Shown: in pieces, positions 33,799 through 43,449 of the stretch | Layout of the letters: each line of letters opens with the position of its first letter | Numbering within the stretch: the first letter of the stretch is position 1 | DNA from: Thiothrix sp. | GTDB taxonomy: Bacteria; Pseudomonadota; Gammaproteobacteria; Thiotrichales; Thiotrichaceae | Direction of reading: 5' to 3' | Assembly: GCF_028714775.1 (NCBI RefSeq) | Contig: NZ_JAQTLS010000009.1 | Span: 62,001-126,000, forward strand | Length of the DNA: 64,000 nucleotides | Made by a program: the position numbers and the translations under genes | The notes under the pieces: model-generated | Seen by the model: the letters and a program-made list of their open reading frames with translations, nothing else | The model's database searches: none | Told to the model about the DNA's origin: nothing

Positions 33799-34413
33799 TT
33801 AACGGTTTTCCAGCCGTTTGAGCCGCGCGTCAAGACGGTCAACGTCCATACGCAAGGTGTCCACCGCATCAAGATAGTGGCGGATTTCAGCATCAGCGGG
33901 CAACACCCGCGCTTCTTCCTGTAAGTATTCCTGTGTATTCAAGCGCATGGCGTGGGCGGAACTGCCCAGCCAGCCTTTGGCATTGCGTACCACTTGCCCC
34001 ATTTGGTGCGCGAGCACATCACCTACCGCACGGGAAAGCAATTCTTCCCAATCCACGTCGATTTCGCGCAGGATTTGGCTGAAACGGTTGCCCAAGCCCA
34101 TATCGCCTTCAAGTTTAATGCCCTGTTCCAACATGGCTTTACCGCTATCTTCGGCGGCGGAAAGACGCATCAGTGCCAGTGCTGAGCCGTGGATGGTTAC
34201 GTCCGGTTCTGCATCGTAGGCGGTGGTAACGCGCACGCTGTCTGCGGTTGGCAGGAAATAGAGCCGCAGGTCGGGGTTGCTGATGTGCAGGCAAATCAGT
34301 TTGCCCTGCAAGGTTTGCAGGCGGGTGAGGGCAGAGCCGTGGGTTTCGGCATCCAGCTTCAGCCACGTATTGAAGGCGGTTTCGAGGGTGGCGGTGAGTG
34401 CGGCGAACAACAT
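33799..34413 (-). CDS. ubiJ: Ubiquinone biosynthesis accessory factor UbiJ (SCP2 domain)
   Basis: This is a 204-residue cytosolic protein. The N-terminal SCP2 sterol-carrier-like domain (LQTLQGKLICLHISNPDLRLYFLP; DVTIHGSALALMRL; GIKLEGDMGLGNRFSQIL) is followed by DVDWEELLSRAVGDVLAHQ and a helical C-terminal end (RMDVDRLDARLKRLENR). In gammaproteobacteria UbiJ binds ubiquinone intermediates with UbiK in the Ubi complex. The usual neighbours ubiE and ubiB are not here, so the gene is solitary. Confidence 0.9.
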   Translation of the reverse strand: MLFAALTATLETAFNTWLKLDAETHGSALTRLQTLQGKLICLHISNPDLRLYFLPTADSVRVTTAYDAEPDVTIHGSALALMRLSAAEDSGKAMLEQGIKLEGDMGLGNRFSQILREIDVDWEELLSRAVGDVLAHQMGQVVRNAKGWLGSSAHAMRLNTQEYLQEEARVLPADAEIRHYLDAVDTLRMDVDRLDARLKRLENR

Positions 34414-34767
34414 GGGCTAAATCCTTGTGGCGGTGTCCAATAGCTGCAAATCATACTACAAGTTATTTATCGGGCATTAGATTATTCTGTTCAGTTTTCA
34501 TTAATCTTTCATTCACTTTCGGTTCAGCTTGTGGCACTATTAGCTCAACCAGAAACAAGTGTAGTTTGGTGACAGGAAGTCTCAATCATAACAATAAGGA
34601 AGAAGCAACATACGCGGAAACTTAGCCCTTTTCCCCGTCTTGTTTTGGTGTATAACAAACAATTATCTCTGGAAAGCCCATTGCGCCGTATGTCCCCTCA
34701 TACGGCGCAAGTTTTTTTGTGTTCCCCACTATTCTTTGGTGTAATGACTTCAACTAGGAGCCACACC
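34414..34767. other. Gene-free region between ubiJ and msrP
   Basis: No convincing coding frame lies here. The region contains the divergent ubiJ and msrP upstream sequences, a stretch of lower GC than the flanking genes, and a strong plus-strand terminator (34681-34718) only about 50 bases before msrP. The terminator has no protein gene to serve, so a small RNA or a regulated leader is the best explanation. Promoter elements for such an RNA are not clear; TATAAC at 34651-34656 is the nearest -10-like sequence. Confidence 0.45.
34681..34718 (+). terminator. Strong rho-independent terminator in front of msrP
   Basis: TTGCGCCGTATG and CATACGGCGCAA form a perfect 12-bp stem with loop TCCCCT, followed by G and seven T residues. 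Confidence 0.88.
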
Positions 34768-35682
34768 ATGCTAATAAAACGCCCATCTGACATCCGTGAA
34801 CACGAAGTAACCGATTTTGCGCTTTACCAGCGTCGCCGCGAATTCCTCAAAACTTTGGGTGGTTTTGCGCTGTTGGGGGCAAGTGGCCTGCCTTTGGTCG
34901 CGCACGGTAAATCCGCATTTTCAACGGATGACGAACCGACCCCTTACGACGATATTGTCAATTACAACAATTTCATTGAACTCGGCACGGGCAAGGAAGC
35001 ACCGGCTGAAAATGCTGCCTTGCTGAAAACCTCCCCGTGGAGCGTCACCGTTGATGGCGAATGCGCCAAACCCGGTCAATTTACCTTGGAAGACATCCTC
35101 AAACCGCACCCCACCGAAGAACGCATTTACCGCCTGCGTTGTGTGGAGGGCTGGTCGATGGTGATTCCGTGGCAGGGTTTTCCGCTCGCGGCCTTGCTCA
35201 AACGTTTTCAGCCGACTTCCAAAGCCAAATACGTGAGCTTTGAAACATTGTTGGATCGGGCGCGGATGCCGGGGCAGAAGCGCAACCCGATTGGTTGGCC
35301 TTACACGGAAGGTTTACGTATGGATGAGGCGATGCACCCGCTGAGCTTCATTGCTACCGGGTTGTATGGCGCAACCTTACCTGCCCAAAGCGGTGCACCG
35401 CTGCGCTTGGTTGTGCCGTGGAAATACGGTTACAAGAGCATCAAATCCATCGTGCGTATTCGTTTTGTTGAGCAGCAACCCGCCACCAGTTGGTCGGTGG
35501 AAGTGCCGGATGAATACGGCTTTTACGCCAACGTTAACCCCGAAGTGGATCACCCGCGCTGGAGTCAACGTAAAGAGCGCCGCATCGGTGAATTCCTCAA
35601 GCGCGAAACCCTGCCGTTCAATGGCTATGCCGAACAGGTGGCGAGCCTGTACAGCGGCATGGATTTGCGGGCAAATTTCTGA
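34768..35682 (+). CDS. msrP: Periplasmic methionine-sulfoxide reductase, catalytic subunit MsrP (YedY)
   Basis: The product has 304 residues from ATG 34768 with AGGAG 8 bases upstream. A twin-arginine signal is present ([20 protein letters not shown]), as expected for a cofactor-loaded export substrate. The molybdopterin-binding Cys lies in [15 protein letters not shown], and the sulfite-oxidase-like fold is recognised by [20 protein letters not shown]. The enzyme repairs oxidised methionine in periplasmic proteins. Its heme partner MsrQ starts on the last base of the stop codon. Confidence 0.96.
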   Translation: MLIKRPSDIREHEVTDFALYQRRREFLKTLGGFALLGASGLPLVAHGKSAFSTDDEPTPYDDIVNYNNFIELGTGKEAPAENAALLKTSPWSVTVDGECAKPGQFTLEDILKPHPTEERIYRLRCVEGWSMVIPWQGFPLAALLKRFQPTSKAKYVSFETLLDRARMPGQKRNPIGWPYTEGLRMDEAMHPLSFIATGLYGATLPAQSGAPLRLVVPWKYGYKSIKSIVRIRFVEQQPATSWSVEVPDEYGFYANVNPEVDHPRWSQRKERRIGEFLKRETLPFNGYAEQVASLYSGMDLRANF

Positions 35683-36281
35683 TGCAAATCCGTGAGCCGT
35701 ATTTCACCAAGCTGTTTAAGCCTGCGGTGTTCCTGTTGGCACTGGTTCCGTTGGTGTTGCTGGGTTTGGGGGTATGGCAGGATACGCTGGGGGCAAACCC
35801 GATTGAAAAACTGACGCGCAGTTTGGGTGAGTGGGCGTTGCGTTTCCTGCTGTTGACGCTGCTGGTTTCACCCTTGCGGCGTGTCACGGGCTGGACGCAG
35901 ATATTGCGCTTGCGGCGGATGCTGGGGTTGTTCGCGTTCTTTTACGCCACGCTACACCTGTGCAGCTACGTGGTGCTTGACCAGTTTTTTGATTGGGCGG
36001 AAATCTGGCGCGACATCCTCAAACGCCCGTTCATCACCGTGGGGATGCTCACTTTCCTGCTGCTATTGCCGTTGGCGCTGACTTCGTTCAAGCTGGCAAT
36101 GCGTAAGTTGGGGCGTAACTGGTCACGTCTGCACAAGTTGGTTTACCCACTGACGATGCTGGCGGTGCTGCATTTCTGGTGGCTGGCGGATAGCAAAGCT
36201 CGAACAGACATGCCGCTGCTGTACACGGTATTACTGGCTATCTTACTGGGCGAACGCTTGTATCAGGCAGCGCGGAAGTAG
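35682..36281 (+). CDS. msrQ: MsrQ, heme-binding membrane subunit (YedZ)
   Basis: This is a 199-residue membrane protein with about six helices (FLLALVPLVLLGLGVW; LRRMLGLFAFFYATLHLCSYVV; LHKLVYPLTMLAVLHFWWL). His residues in the ATLHLCSY, RLHKLVYP and VLHFWWL segments are the likely heme ligands of this ferric-reductase-like family. It passes electrons from the quinone pool to MsrP. It shares one base with the msrP stop codon. Confidence 0.95.
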   Translation: MQIREPYFTKLFKPAVFLLALVPLVLLGLGVWQDTLGANPIEKLTRSLGEWALRFLLLTLLVSPLRRVTGWTQILRLRRMLGLFAFFYATLHLCSYVVLDQFFDWAEIWRDILKRPFITVGMLTFLLLLPLALTSFKLAMRKLGRNWSRLHKLVYPLTMLAVLHFWWLADSKARTDMPLLYTVLLAILLGERLYQAARK

Positions 36282-36286
36282 GGCGT

Positions 36287-36589
36287 TCAGTAACTGCGGT
36301 TGTTACTCAGGCAATGTTCGATACCGTGCTGGATTTCCCGTTCCATTTTTTCAGCATCGTGGATGTGCATGTGCGCCCCGATGAATGAAACCACGCGGCG
36401 GGGAAGCCATTGCGCATCTTCCATGGGGGCGATCACGGCGGCGTAAAGGTCTTTGCCATTTTCCAGAAAGCTGCAAATCAAGTTTTTGAGGGCGGATTCG
36501 TCGGCAATCACGTACATGGCGAATTGCCGGGCGTGTTGGCTGACCGTCACGAAATTTCCATGTGAAACGGTGATGATGGGGTTTTTCAT
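36287..36589 (-). CDS. Small protein of unknown function
   Basis: The 100-residue product starts at ATG 36589 with GGAG 8 bases before it. It has no signal peptide, TM helix or recognised motif; the sequence is a mixed alpha/beta pattern with several His residues (FIGAHMHIHDAEKMEREIQHGIEH as part of the C-terminal third). It converges with msrQ, with five bases between the stops. No family is assigned. Confidence 0.6.
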   Translation of the reverse strand: MKNPIITVSHGNFVTVSQHARQFAMYVIADESALKNLICSFLENGKDLYAAVIAPMEDAQWLPRRVVSFIGAHMHIHDAEKMEREIQHGIEHCLSNNRSY

Positions 36590-36744
36590 CGTTATGCTCC
36601 TGCGGTGCGGTATTTGTCTTTATTTCGGTTCATTTGACCGGACAGTGTGGGGGTGGTGGGGGTGTAAAGCAAGCCTACACCCGACTGGCGTCACTGGTAT
36701 TATCCCTTGCTTAGGCACGGCACATTCAAATCACGAGGTTATGT

Positions 36745-37377
36745 ATGGCACTGATGGATTGTCCTGAATGCAAACGGCAGATCAGCTCGCGGGTGACAGT
36801 GTGCCCGCATTGCGGCTTCCCGATTTTGTCGGCGCTGGAAAAAGACCACGCCAGCACCCAAAAAGCCAAGGGCTGGGTGGTTAACTTTCTGGCGCTACCG
36901 GCGCTGTTAGGGTCGGGTTGGTTGCAATTGCTGGCAAGCAAACTGGGGATTGAATTGCCGGAGTTCGGTTTCGGCGAAGCGAAAAGCTTTGGTGAAGTGC
37001 TGATCCTGACCGCGCCGTTGACGTTGGGCATCACTTTCATGGTGTTGGCCTTGCTGCGCGGTTGGCTGGCAAGTTTCTATACCATCATGGCTGCGGGGGC
37101 GTTGGTGCTGGCGGGTACGTCGTACCTTGGCATCCATCTCGTGCCGTGGTTTGGGCTTGACCCCGATGTGCTGTCAGTCGCGGCTTCGCGTGCGGGATTG
37201 GGTGGGTTCACCAGCTATTTTTCACTGGAAAACATTACGAAATTCCTCATCTGGCTGCTGTTCGGCTATTGGCAAAGTTTCGGCTGGTGGTATTTCGTGT
37301 CGTCGTTTGTGGTCGGTGGGTATATCGGGTGGTGGTTGCACAAGGATATGTTGCGGCGGTGGTTGGATGAGGTTTAA
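36745..37377 (+). CDS. Zinc-ribbon membrane protein of unknown function
   Basis: The 210-residue product starts ATG 36745 after GAGG. It begins with a rubredoxin-like zinc ribbon (DCPECKRQISSRVTVCPHCG, residues ~5-24, CxxC..CxxC) and then has about four hydrophobic helices (LNFLAL-type start near residue 47, ILTAPLTLGITFMVLALL, MAAGALVLAGTSYLGI, and the Trp-rich FLIWLLFGYWQSFGWWYF). The ribbon-plus-helices layout is common among small membrane proteins whose role is not known. Confidence 0.7.
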   Translation: MALMDCPECKRQISSRVTVCPHCGFPILSALEKDHASTQKAKGWVVNFLALPALLGSGWLQLLASKLGIELPEFGFGEAKSFGEVLILTAPLTLGITFMVLALLRGWLASFYTIMAAGALVLAGTSYLGIHLVPWFGLDPDVLSVAASRAGLGGFTSYFSLENITKFLIWLLFGYWQSFGWWYFVSSFVVGGYIGWWLHKDMLRRWLDEV

Positions 37378-37447
37378 TTGGTAAGCCGCGAAGTCATCGT
37401 GCGTTTTGCGGTATACTGGCAGCACGGCAAGAAATGGGAGAAACAAC

Positions 37448-37687
37448 ATGGTTAGCGCAGAAACAATTTTTCAAAAGGCACAACGGCTTGATGTCTTCCG
37501 GTTACAGGAACTGGCGGATTTTCTCGACTTTTTGCTGAGCAAACAGCCTGTTGTCCAGAAAAAATCATCAGCATTTCCGCCAACTCAAATTGAATGGCCT
37601 CAAAATAGACCTGTCTATCAAGGCAAGCCATTGTCTATTGAGGAAATGGATGAGGCGATCGAGTATGAGGCAGGTTTGCATAAATGA
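37448..37687 (+). CDS. Antitoxin of a VapBC-type pair
   Basis: The 79-residue product starts at ATG 37448 (GGGAG about 9 bases upstream). It opens VSAETIFQKAQRLDVFRLQELADFLDFLL, resembling small DUF2281/VapB-like antitoxins, and ends with the toxin-binding type tail LSIEEMDEAIEYEAGLHK. Its stop codon overlaps the PIN gene by four bases (ATGA). A TATACT at 37411-37416 may be the -10 of the operon. Confidence 0.75.
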   Translation: MVSAETIFQKAQRLDVFRLQELADFLDFLLSKQPVVQKKSSAFPPTQIEWPQNRPVYQGKPLSIEEMDEAIEYEAGLHK

Positions 37688-38097
37688 TTGCGGTTGATAC
37701 CAATATTCTGGTGCGTTATGCCGTCAATGATGATCCAGAGCAAGCATTCCTTGCCGCTACCTTTTTGAATGAAAATCACTGCTTCGTACAGCACACGGTA
37801 TTGCTAGAAACAGTGTGGGTACTGGGGGCGAAAAGTACTTATAACATGCCCAAAGAAGAGATTTTGGGCTGGATTCGCCGCATTTTAGGATTGCCTAATG
37901 TTACGACGCAAGATGAAGCTGCTGTTGCCAAAGCCTTGGAATGGTATGAAGCAGGTATGGATTTTGCGGATGCACTGCACTTCGCAACCAGTCATGGTTT
38001 AGTAGGGTTTGCCACATTTGACCGCAGAATGCGTAACAAGGCTACCCAGCTAAATGCCCCACAAACGCTAATTTTCATTGGCAAAGAACTCCACTAA
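37684..38097 (+). CDS. VapC-type PIN-domain toxin
   Basis: This 137-residue PIN ribonuclease has Asp5 in AVDTNILVRYA, Glu in LLETVWVLG, Asp in GMDFADALHFATS and the final Asp in FATFDRRMR, so the acidic site is complete. The family cleaves specific RNAs unless bound by its antitoxin, which is encoded directly upstream with a four-base overlap (classical antitoxin-first order). The ABC-F gene yheS begins two bases after its stop. Confidence 0.9.
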   Translation: MIAVDTNILVRYAVNDDPEQAFLAATFLNENHCFVQHTVLLETVWVLGAKSTYNMPKEEILGWIRRILGLPNVTTQDEAAVAKALEWYEAGMDFADALHFATSHGLVGFATFDRRMRNKATQLNAPQTLIFIGKELH

Positions 38098-38099
38098 CT

Positions 38100-40003
<1,904 letters not shown>

Positions 40004-40007
<4 letters not shown>

Positions 40008-40882
40008 ATCTTCGCCCACAAGGTAAACTGCTGCTCACTCAACCCCAACTGTTCACACAATGCCTGCAATCGCCCCAAGTCCTTATCCCCCCGCCGTAAA
40101 TCGGTGGGGATTTCCGGCACATCGCAATAAATCCCAGTCAATTGCCGCGCCAGTCGCACCGCATCTTGGTGCTTTTCCACCAGCCCTTGCAGGCGTTTTG
40201 CGCCAAAGGTTTTCATTTGCCCGATTTCGGGGATGCGTGACAGCAGTATTTCCACCGTATTGAATTTCTGCAACAACTTGGCGGCGGTAGACATGCCAAT
40301 GCCCGGAATGCCGGGAATATTATCCGCCACATCCCCCGCGATGGCTAATTGGTCGGGGATTTGCGCAGGCCATACGCCGAATTCGCGTTTCACCCCGCCC
40401 TTGGGCAGTGCTTGGCGTTTGGCGTAATCCCACCAAATGTCGTGTTCGCCGACCAGTTGCGCCAAGTCTTTGTCGCCGCTGATGATCATGCAGGCTTGCC
40501 CGTTTTCGCGCTGCTGTTTCACCCACGTACCGATCACGTCATCGGCCTCATGATGTTGGCTAGCGGTTTGCACAATTCCTAATGCATCGAGAAAGTCGCG
40601 GCACAGTTGGAATTGGAGTTTGAGTTCACTGGGGGCAGGGGAACGGTTGCCTTTATAGCCGGGGTAAATGGCCTTGCGTTGCGAGGTGAGCAAGCTGGTG
40701 TCAAAGGCGAATGCGATGGCTTGCGGCTGTTCGGTTTGCAGCAGGTTGTAAACAAAGCGCAGGAACCCCAGCACCGCATTCACCGGATTTCCTTCGCAGT
40801 CCTGCTGGATAGGTTGGCGCACGAACCACGGGCGGAACACGTAAATGCTGGCATCGACTAACCAAACGGGGTTTTCAGGCAT
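40004..40882 (-). CDS. 5'-3' exonuclease / flap endonuclease-like protein (Xni type)
   Basis: The product has 292 residues from ATG 40882 (a second in-frame ATG at 40900 is less likely). The metal-site acids of the FEN family are seen in VWLVDASIYVFR, IAFAFDTSLLTSQR, HEADDVIGTWV and MIISGDKDLAQLV; the helix-three-turn-helix DNA-binding part is VADNIPGIPGIGMSTAAKLL. Stand-alone proteins of this kind (Xni/ExoIX or the PolA 5'-nuclease homologue) remove flaps or RNA primers. It converges with yheS, the ends overlapping by four bases. Confidence 0.88.
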
Positions 40883-40996
40883 GTGTTTTTCTTGGGGCAA
40901 GGATAAGTTTTTGGACTATAACCATAAGAGCATAAAAATGCACGGCTGGGCTTTTTATGAAAGAATGGGGAATGCGTTTTTGTTGGAGGAACGGGT

Positions 40997-41596
40997 ATGC
41001 TGAATTTACGTGCAATTAGTTGGATCGGGCTGGCAATCTGTGCAGCCGTTAGCATGACGGGTTGCGGCGATAAGTCAGATACCGGCAAGAAAGCCAGCGT
41101 CAAGCCTGTGGAAATGTTATCCGTCGACGGTATCGGCCCAATTAATGCACAGACGCCATTTAACCTGCACGATATTACCGCCGCCTTTCAGGGCTTCAAT
41201 GTCAGTCAGCACACTAATTATACCGAAGGCCAGCAATACCCCGTGATTGAGGTGGCAAAAGACCTGAAAACCTTGCTGGTCATCAACCCCGACGTTAAAC
41301 AGGAAAAAATCTTTTCCGTGATGGTGCAAGATAACCTGATCGGCAACCGCCTTGGACATTCCATCGGCATGGCCTTTGCCGACATTTACGCCTACGGGCA
41401 AACCGAGGAGTGCGCGGCGGGGGCGGAAGAGCTTTCCGGTAAAGTGCTGTGTTACGCGCCTAAAACCGGCAATATCCTCTACCAATTTGGCGGAAGCTGG
41501 AGCGGGCCAAACGGTACGGTTCCGCCTAAAGACGTGTTGGCAGGCTGGAAAATGGAATCCATGATCTGGAAACCACTTTCCCCACGAGCGCCTTAA
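40997..41596 (+). CDS. DUF1131 lipoprotein (YfeY-like)
   Basis: The 199-residue product has a lipoprotein signal (ISWIGLAICAAVSMTGCGDK, lipobox MTGC). The mature domain (VDGIGPINAQTPFNLHDITAAF .. NLIGNRLGHSIGMAFADIYA) looks like the DUF1131 family, whose E. coli member YfeY belongs to the sigma-E envelope stress set. GGAGGAACGGG precedes ATG 40997. It converges with yggX, overlapping by four bases. Its molecular role is not known. Confidence 0.78.
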   Translation: MLNLRAISWIGLAICAAVSMTGCGDKSDTGKKASVKPVEMLSVDGIGPINAQTPFNLHDITAAFQGFNVSQHTNYTEGQQYPVIEVAKDLKTLLVINPDVKQEKIFSVMVQDNLIGNRLGHSIGMAFADIYAYGQTEECAAGAEELSGKVLCYAPKTGNILYQFGGSWSGPNGTVPPKDVLAGWKMESMIWKPLSPRAP

Positions 41597-41859
41597 ACCG
41601 GCTTAAAATTCTCAATCGTGCTCGCGCCACCGCCGAAGAAGAACTTTTCCATTTCCTCTTCCAGAAACTTGCGGTGTTGTGGGTTGATGGGGCTAAGGCG
41701 GTATTCGTTGATCAGCATGGTTTGCTGGCGCAGCCATTTGCCCCACGCTTCTTTGGATACATGCTCAAATACGCGCTTGCCCAAGACGCCGGGGTAAGTT
41801 TGCATTGCCAATCCTTCTGCTTCACGTCCCAGATGGACGCAGTTCACCATGCGTGTCAT
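41593..41859 (-). CDS. yggX: YggX, Fe(II)-trafficking / oxidative-damage protection protein
   Basis: This is the full-length 88-residue protein with the family sequence RMVNCVHLGREAEGL, PGVLGKRVFEHVSKEAWGKW and MLINEYRLSPINPQHRKFLE. The Cys in VNCV is the conserved one. YggX supports iron-sulfur cluster stability under oxidative stress. It lies 9 bases after mutY, which encodes an iron-sulfur enzyme; this gene pair is conserved in many gammaproteobacteria. Confidence 0.97.
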   Translation of the reverse strand: MTRMVNCVHLGREAEGLAMQTYPGVLGKRVFEHVSKEAWGKWLRQQTMLINEYRLSPINPQHRKFLEEEMEKFFFGGGASTIENFKPV

Positions 41860-41868
41860 GTCGTTTCC

Positions 41869-42921
41869 TCAAATTGCTTGTGTGCTGAAAAAGGTGCGGA
41901 CTGCGGCGGAAAGCCCGCCATTCAGTTCTGAGCCTGCTTTATACCAGAGCCAGCTTGCGCCTTCCATTATCCTTGCTGGCTGAGCGTCCAAATCCACCCG
42001 CAGTGGTTGCAGGTGCAGGCGGTAATGCGAAAACGTGTGGGTCAATACCGGCAATTTTTCCGCCGAAATACGCGCATGGGTGCAATGGGTCTGTAGCCAT
42101 TCGCCCATGTCGGTTTCATCGACAAATTCGGGGAAGCTCCATAATCCGCCCCAAATGCCCGTCGGGGGGCGTTTCTGTAACAAGATTTCACCCGCTGCAT
42201 TACGCAGCAATAACGCGATGGCAGTTTTTTCGGGCAATACTTTACTGGGGCGTTTGTTGGGGTAAAGCGTTTGTTGGCCTTGTTTGAAGGCTAGGCAATC
42301 CGCCTGCAAGGGGCACAGCAGGCATGCGGGTTTGCTGCGGGTACACAGGGTTGCGCCCATATCCATCATCGCTTGGGTGTAATCGGCATTGCGGGTGCGG
42401 GGTAAATGTTGCGCGGCGTATTCCCACAAACGTTGCAGGGTGCGGGTTTCGCCTGTCCAACCGTCGATGGCGTGGTAACGTGCCAGTACGCGCTTAACGT
42501 TGCCATCAAGGATCGCGTGCGGCTGCCCGTGGCTGAGCGAGAGGATCGCGCCAGCGGTGGAACGCCCGATTCCCGGTAAGGCTTCCATGCCCGCCAGATC
42601 GGTGGGAAATTCGCCCGTATGATTGTCGCGCACGATTTGCGCCGCTTTGTGCAAATTACGGGCGCGACTGTAATAGCCCAAGCCTTCCCACAGTTTCAAC
42701 ACTTCGTCTTGTGGTGCATCTGCCAGTGTCAGCACATCGGGGAAACGCTGCATAAAGCGCGTGAAATACGGGATGACGGTGGTAACTTGGGTTTGTTGCA
42801 GCATGATTTCCGACACCCACACGCGGTAGGGGGTGGGGTTGTGTTGCCACGGTAAATCCTTGCGCCCGTGCTGGTCGAACCATACCAGCACTTTGGCGGC
42901 GAACCCGTCAGCCACAGTCAC
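41869..42921 (-). CDS. mutY: Adenine DNA glycosylase MutY
   Basis: MutY removes adenine mispaired with 8-oxoguanine. With GTG 42921 as start (GTG 42915 also possible) it has 350 residues, the length of the E. coli enzyme. Seen are MLQQTQVTTV (catalytic Glu region EIMLQQ), the helix-hairpin-helix LPGIGRSTAGAI, catalytic Asp in ILDGNVKRVL, the 4Fe-4S cluster CTRSKPACLLCPLQADC and the C-terminal NUDIX-like domain (IWGGLWSFPEF, HTFSHYRLHL). Its start lies inside the end of the GDCCVxC gene. Confidence 0.97.
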   Translation of the reverse strand: MTVADGFAAKVLVWFDQHGRKDLPWQHNPTPYRVWVSEIMLQQTQVTTVIPYFTRFMQRFPDVLTLADAPQDEVLKLWEGLGYYSRARNLHKAAQIVRDNHTGEFPTDLAGMEALPGIGRSTAGAILSLSHGQPHAILDGNVKRVLARYHAIDGWTGETRTLQRLWEYAAQHLPRTRNADYTQAMMDMGATLCTRSKPACLLCPLQADCLAFKQGQQTLYPNKRPSKVLPEKTAIALLLRNAAGEILLQKRPPTGIWGGLWSFPEFVDETDMGEWLQTHCTHARISAEKLPVLTHTFSHYRLHLQPLRVDLDAQPARIMEGASWLWYKAGSELNGGLSAAVRTFFSTQAI

Positions 42922-43129
42922 TTGCACCGCAACACGCGCCACCGGCAATTTGTACGGGTGGGCAAGGATAATCGCCGTAAGAACAAAATACGCAGCAGTC
43001 GCCCGGCTTGGTTTGCAACAACGTATGGCAGTTGGTGCATTCGTATTGGTACTGGCAGGAGCTTTCCGGCATTTCCTCCTGCTTTTGGAAGCCACATATC
43101 GGGCAAGTGATGACAGATTCAAGGATCAT
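42908..43129 (-). CDS. GDCCVxC-domain small cysteine-rich protein
   Basis: The product has 73 residues from ATG 43129 (ATG 43147 is also in frame). Metal-ligand-like pairs are CPICG near the start and CTNC in the middle, followed by the hallmark KPGDCCVFCSYGDYPCPP and a Cys-rich end (ACCGASDCG), 12 Cys in all. This matches a family known as 'GDCCVxC domain-containing (seleno)protein', in which one Cys is selenocysteine in some members; here all are Cys codons. Overlap with mutY makes it the first gene of a mutY-yggX operon. The function is unknown; redox or metal handling is a guess. Confidence 0.8.
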   Translation of the reverse strand: MILESVITCPICGFQKQEEMPESSCQYQYECTNCHTLLQTKPGDCCVFCSYGDYPCPPVQIAGGACCGASDCG

Positions 43130-43131
43130 GA

Positions 43132-43160
43132 TTGTTCTCTTCAGCAAAACGCATTACAAT
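43132..43160 (+). promoter_or_regulatory. Promoter of tRNA-Gly
   Basis: TTGTTC (43132-43137) and TACAAT (43155-43160) are separated by 17 bases and end 27 bases before the tRNA. It begins immediately behind the start of the divergent GDCCVxC gene. Confidence 0.55.
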
Positions 43161-43187
43161 TACGACCCTCTGACAGTATCCCATTGC

Positions 43188-43261
43188 GCGGGTGTAGTTC
43201 AATGGTAGAACGGCAGCTTCCCAAGCTGCACACGAGGGTTCGATTCCCTTCACCCGCTCCA
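43188..43261 (+). tRNA. tRNA-Gly (anticodon CCC)
   Basis: A 74-base cloverleaf with acceptor stem GCGGGTG/CACCCGC, discriminator T, encoded CCA, anticodon stem-loop GCAGCTTCCCAAGCTGC and T-arm AGGGTTCGATTCCCT. It reads GGG and closely resembles E. coli glyU. Confidence 0.95.
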
Positions 43262-43329
43262 TCCTTCAGTTGCATTCCCCCGTTACCTGCCTTTATCCTG
43301 TGCTAATTCATCGTAATAGGACTGAAACC

Positions 43330-43446
43330 ATGATGCAAAAATGGCTGGGATTGGCTATCGTACTGGCTTTGCTGGCAGGTTGTGGCAATAAAGGGCCACT
43401 GTACTTGCCGGATGACGCAAGAGCAAAACAGGAACAGGCAAAATAA
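43330..43446 (+). CDS. lptM: LptM (YifL-like) small lipoprotein
   Basis: The 38-residue product has a lipoprotein signal (KWLGLAIVLALLAGC, Cys18) directly followed by the family hallmark GNKGPLYLPDD. The gene sits three bases before lysA, the conserved context of yifL/lptM. In E. coli LptM assists maturation of the LPS transporter LptD in the outer membrane. The start may be either of the two adjacent ATG codons (43330 or 43333). Confidence 0.9.
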   Translation: MMQKWLGLAIVLALLAGCGNKGPLYLPDDARAKQEQAK

Positions 43447-43449
43447 ACA

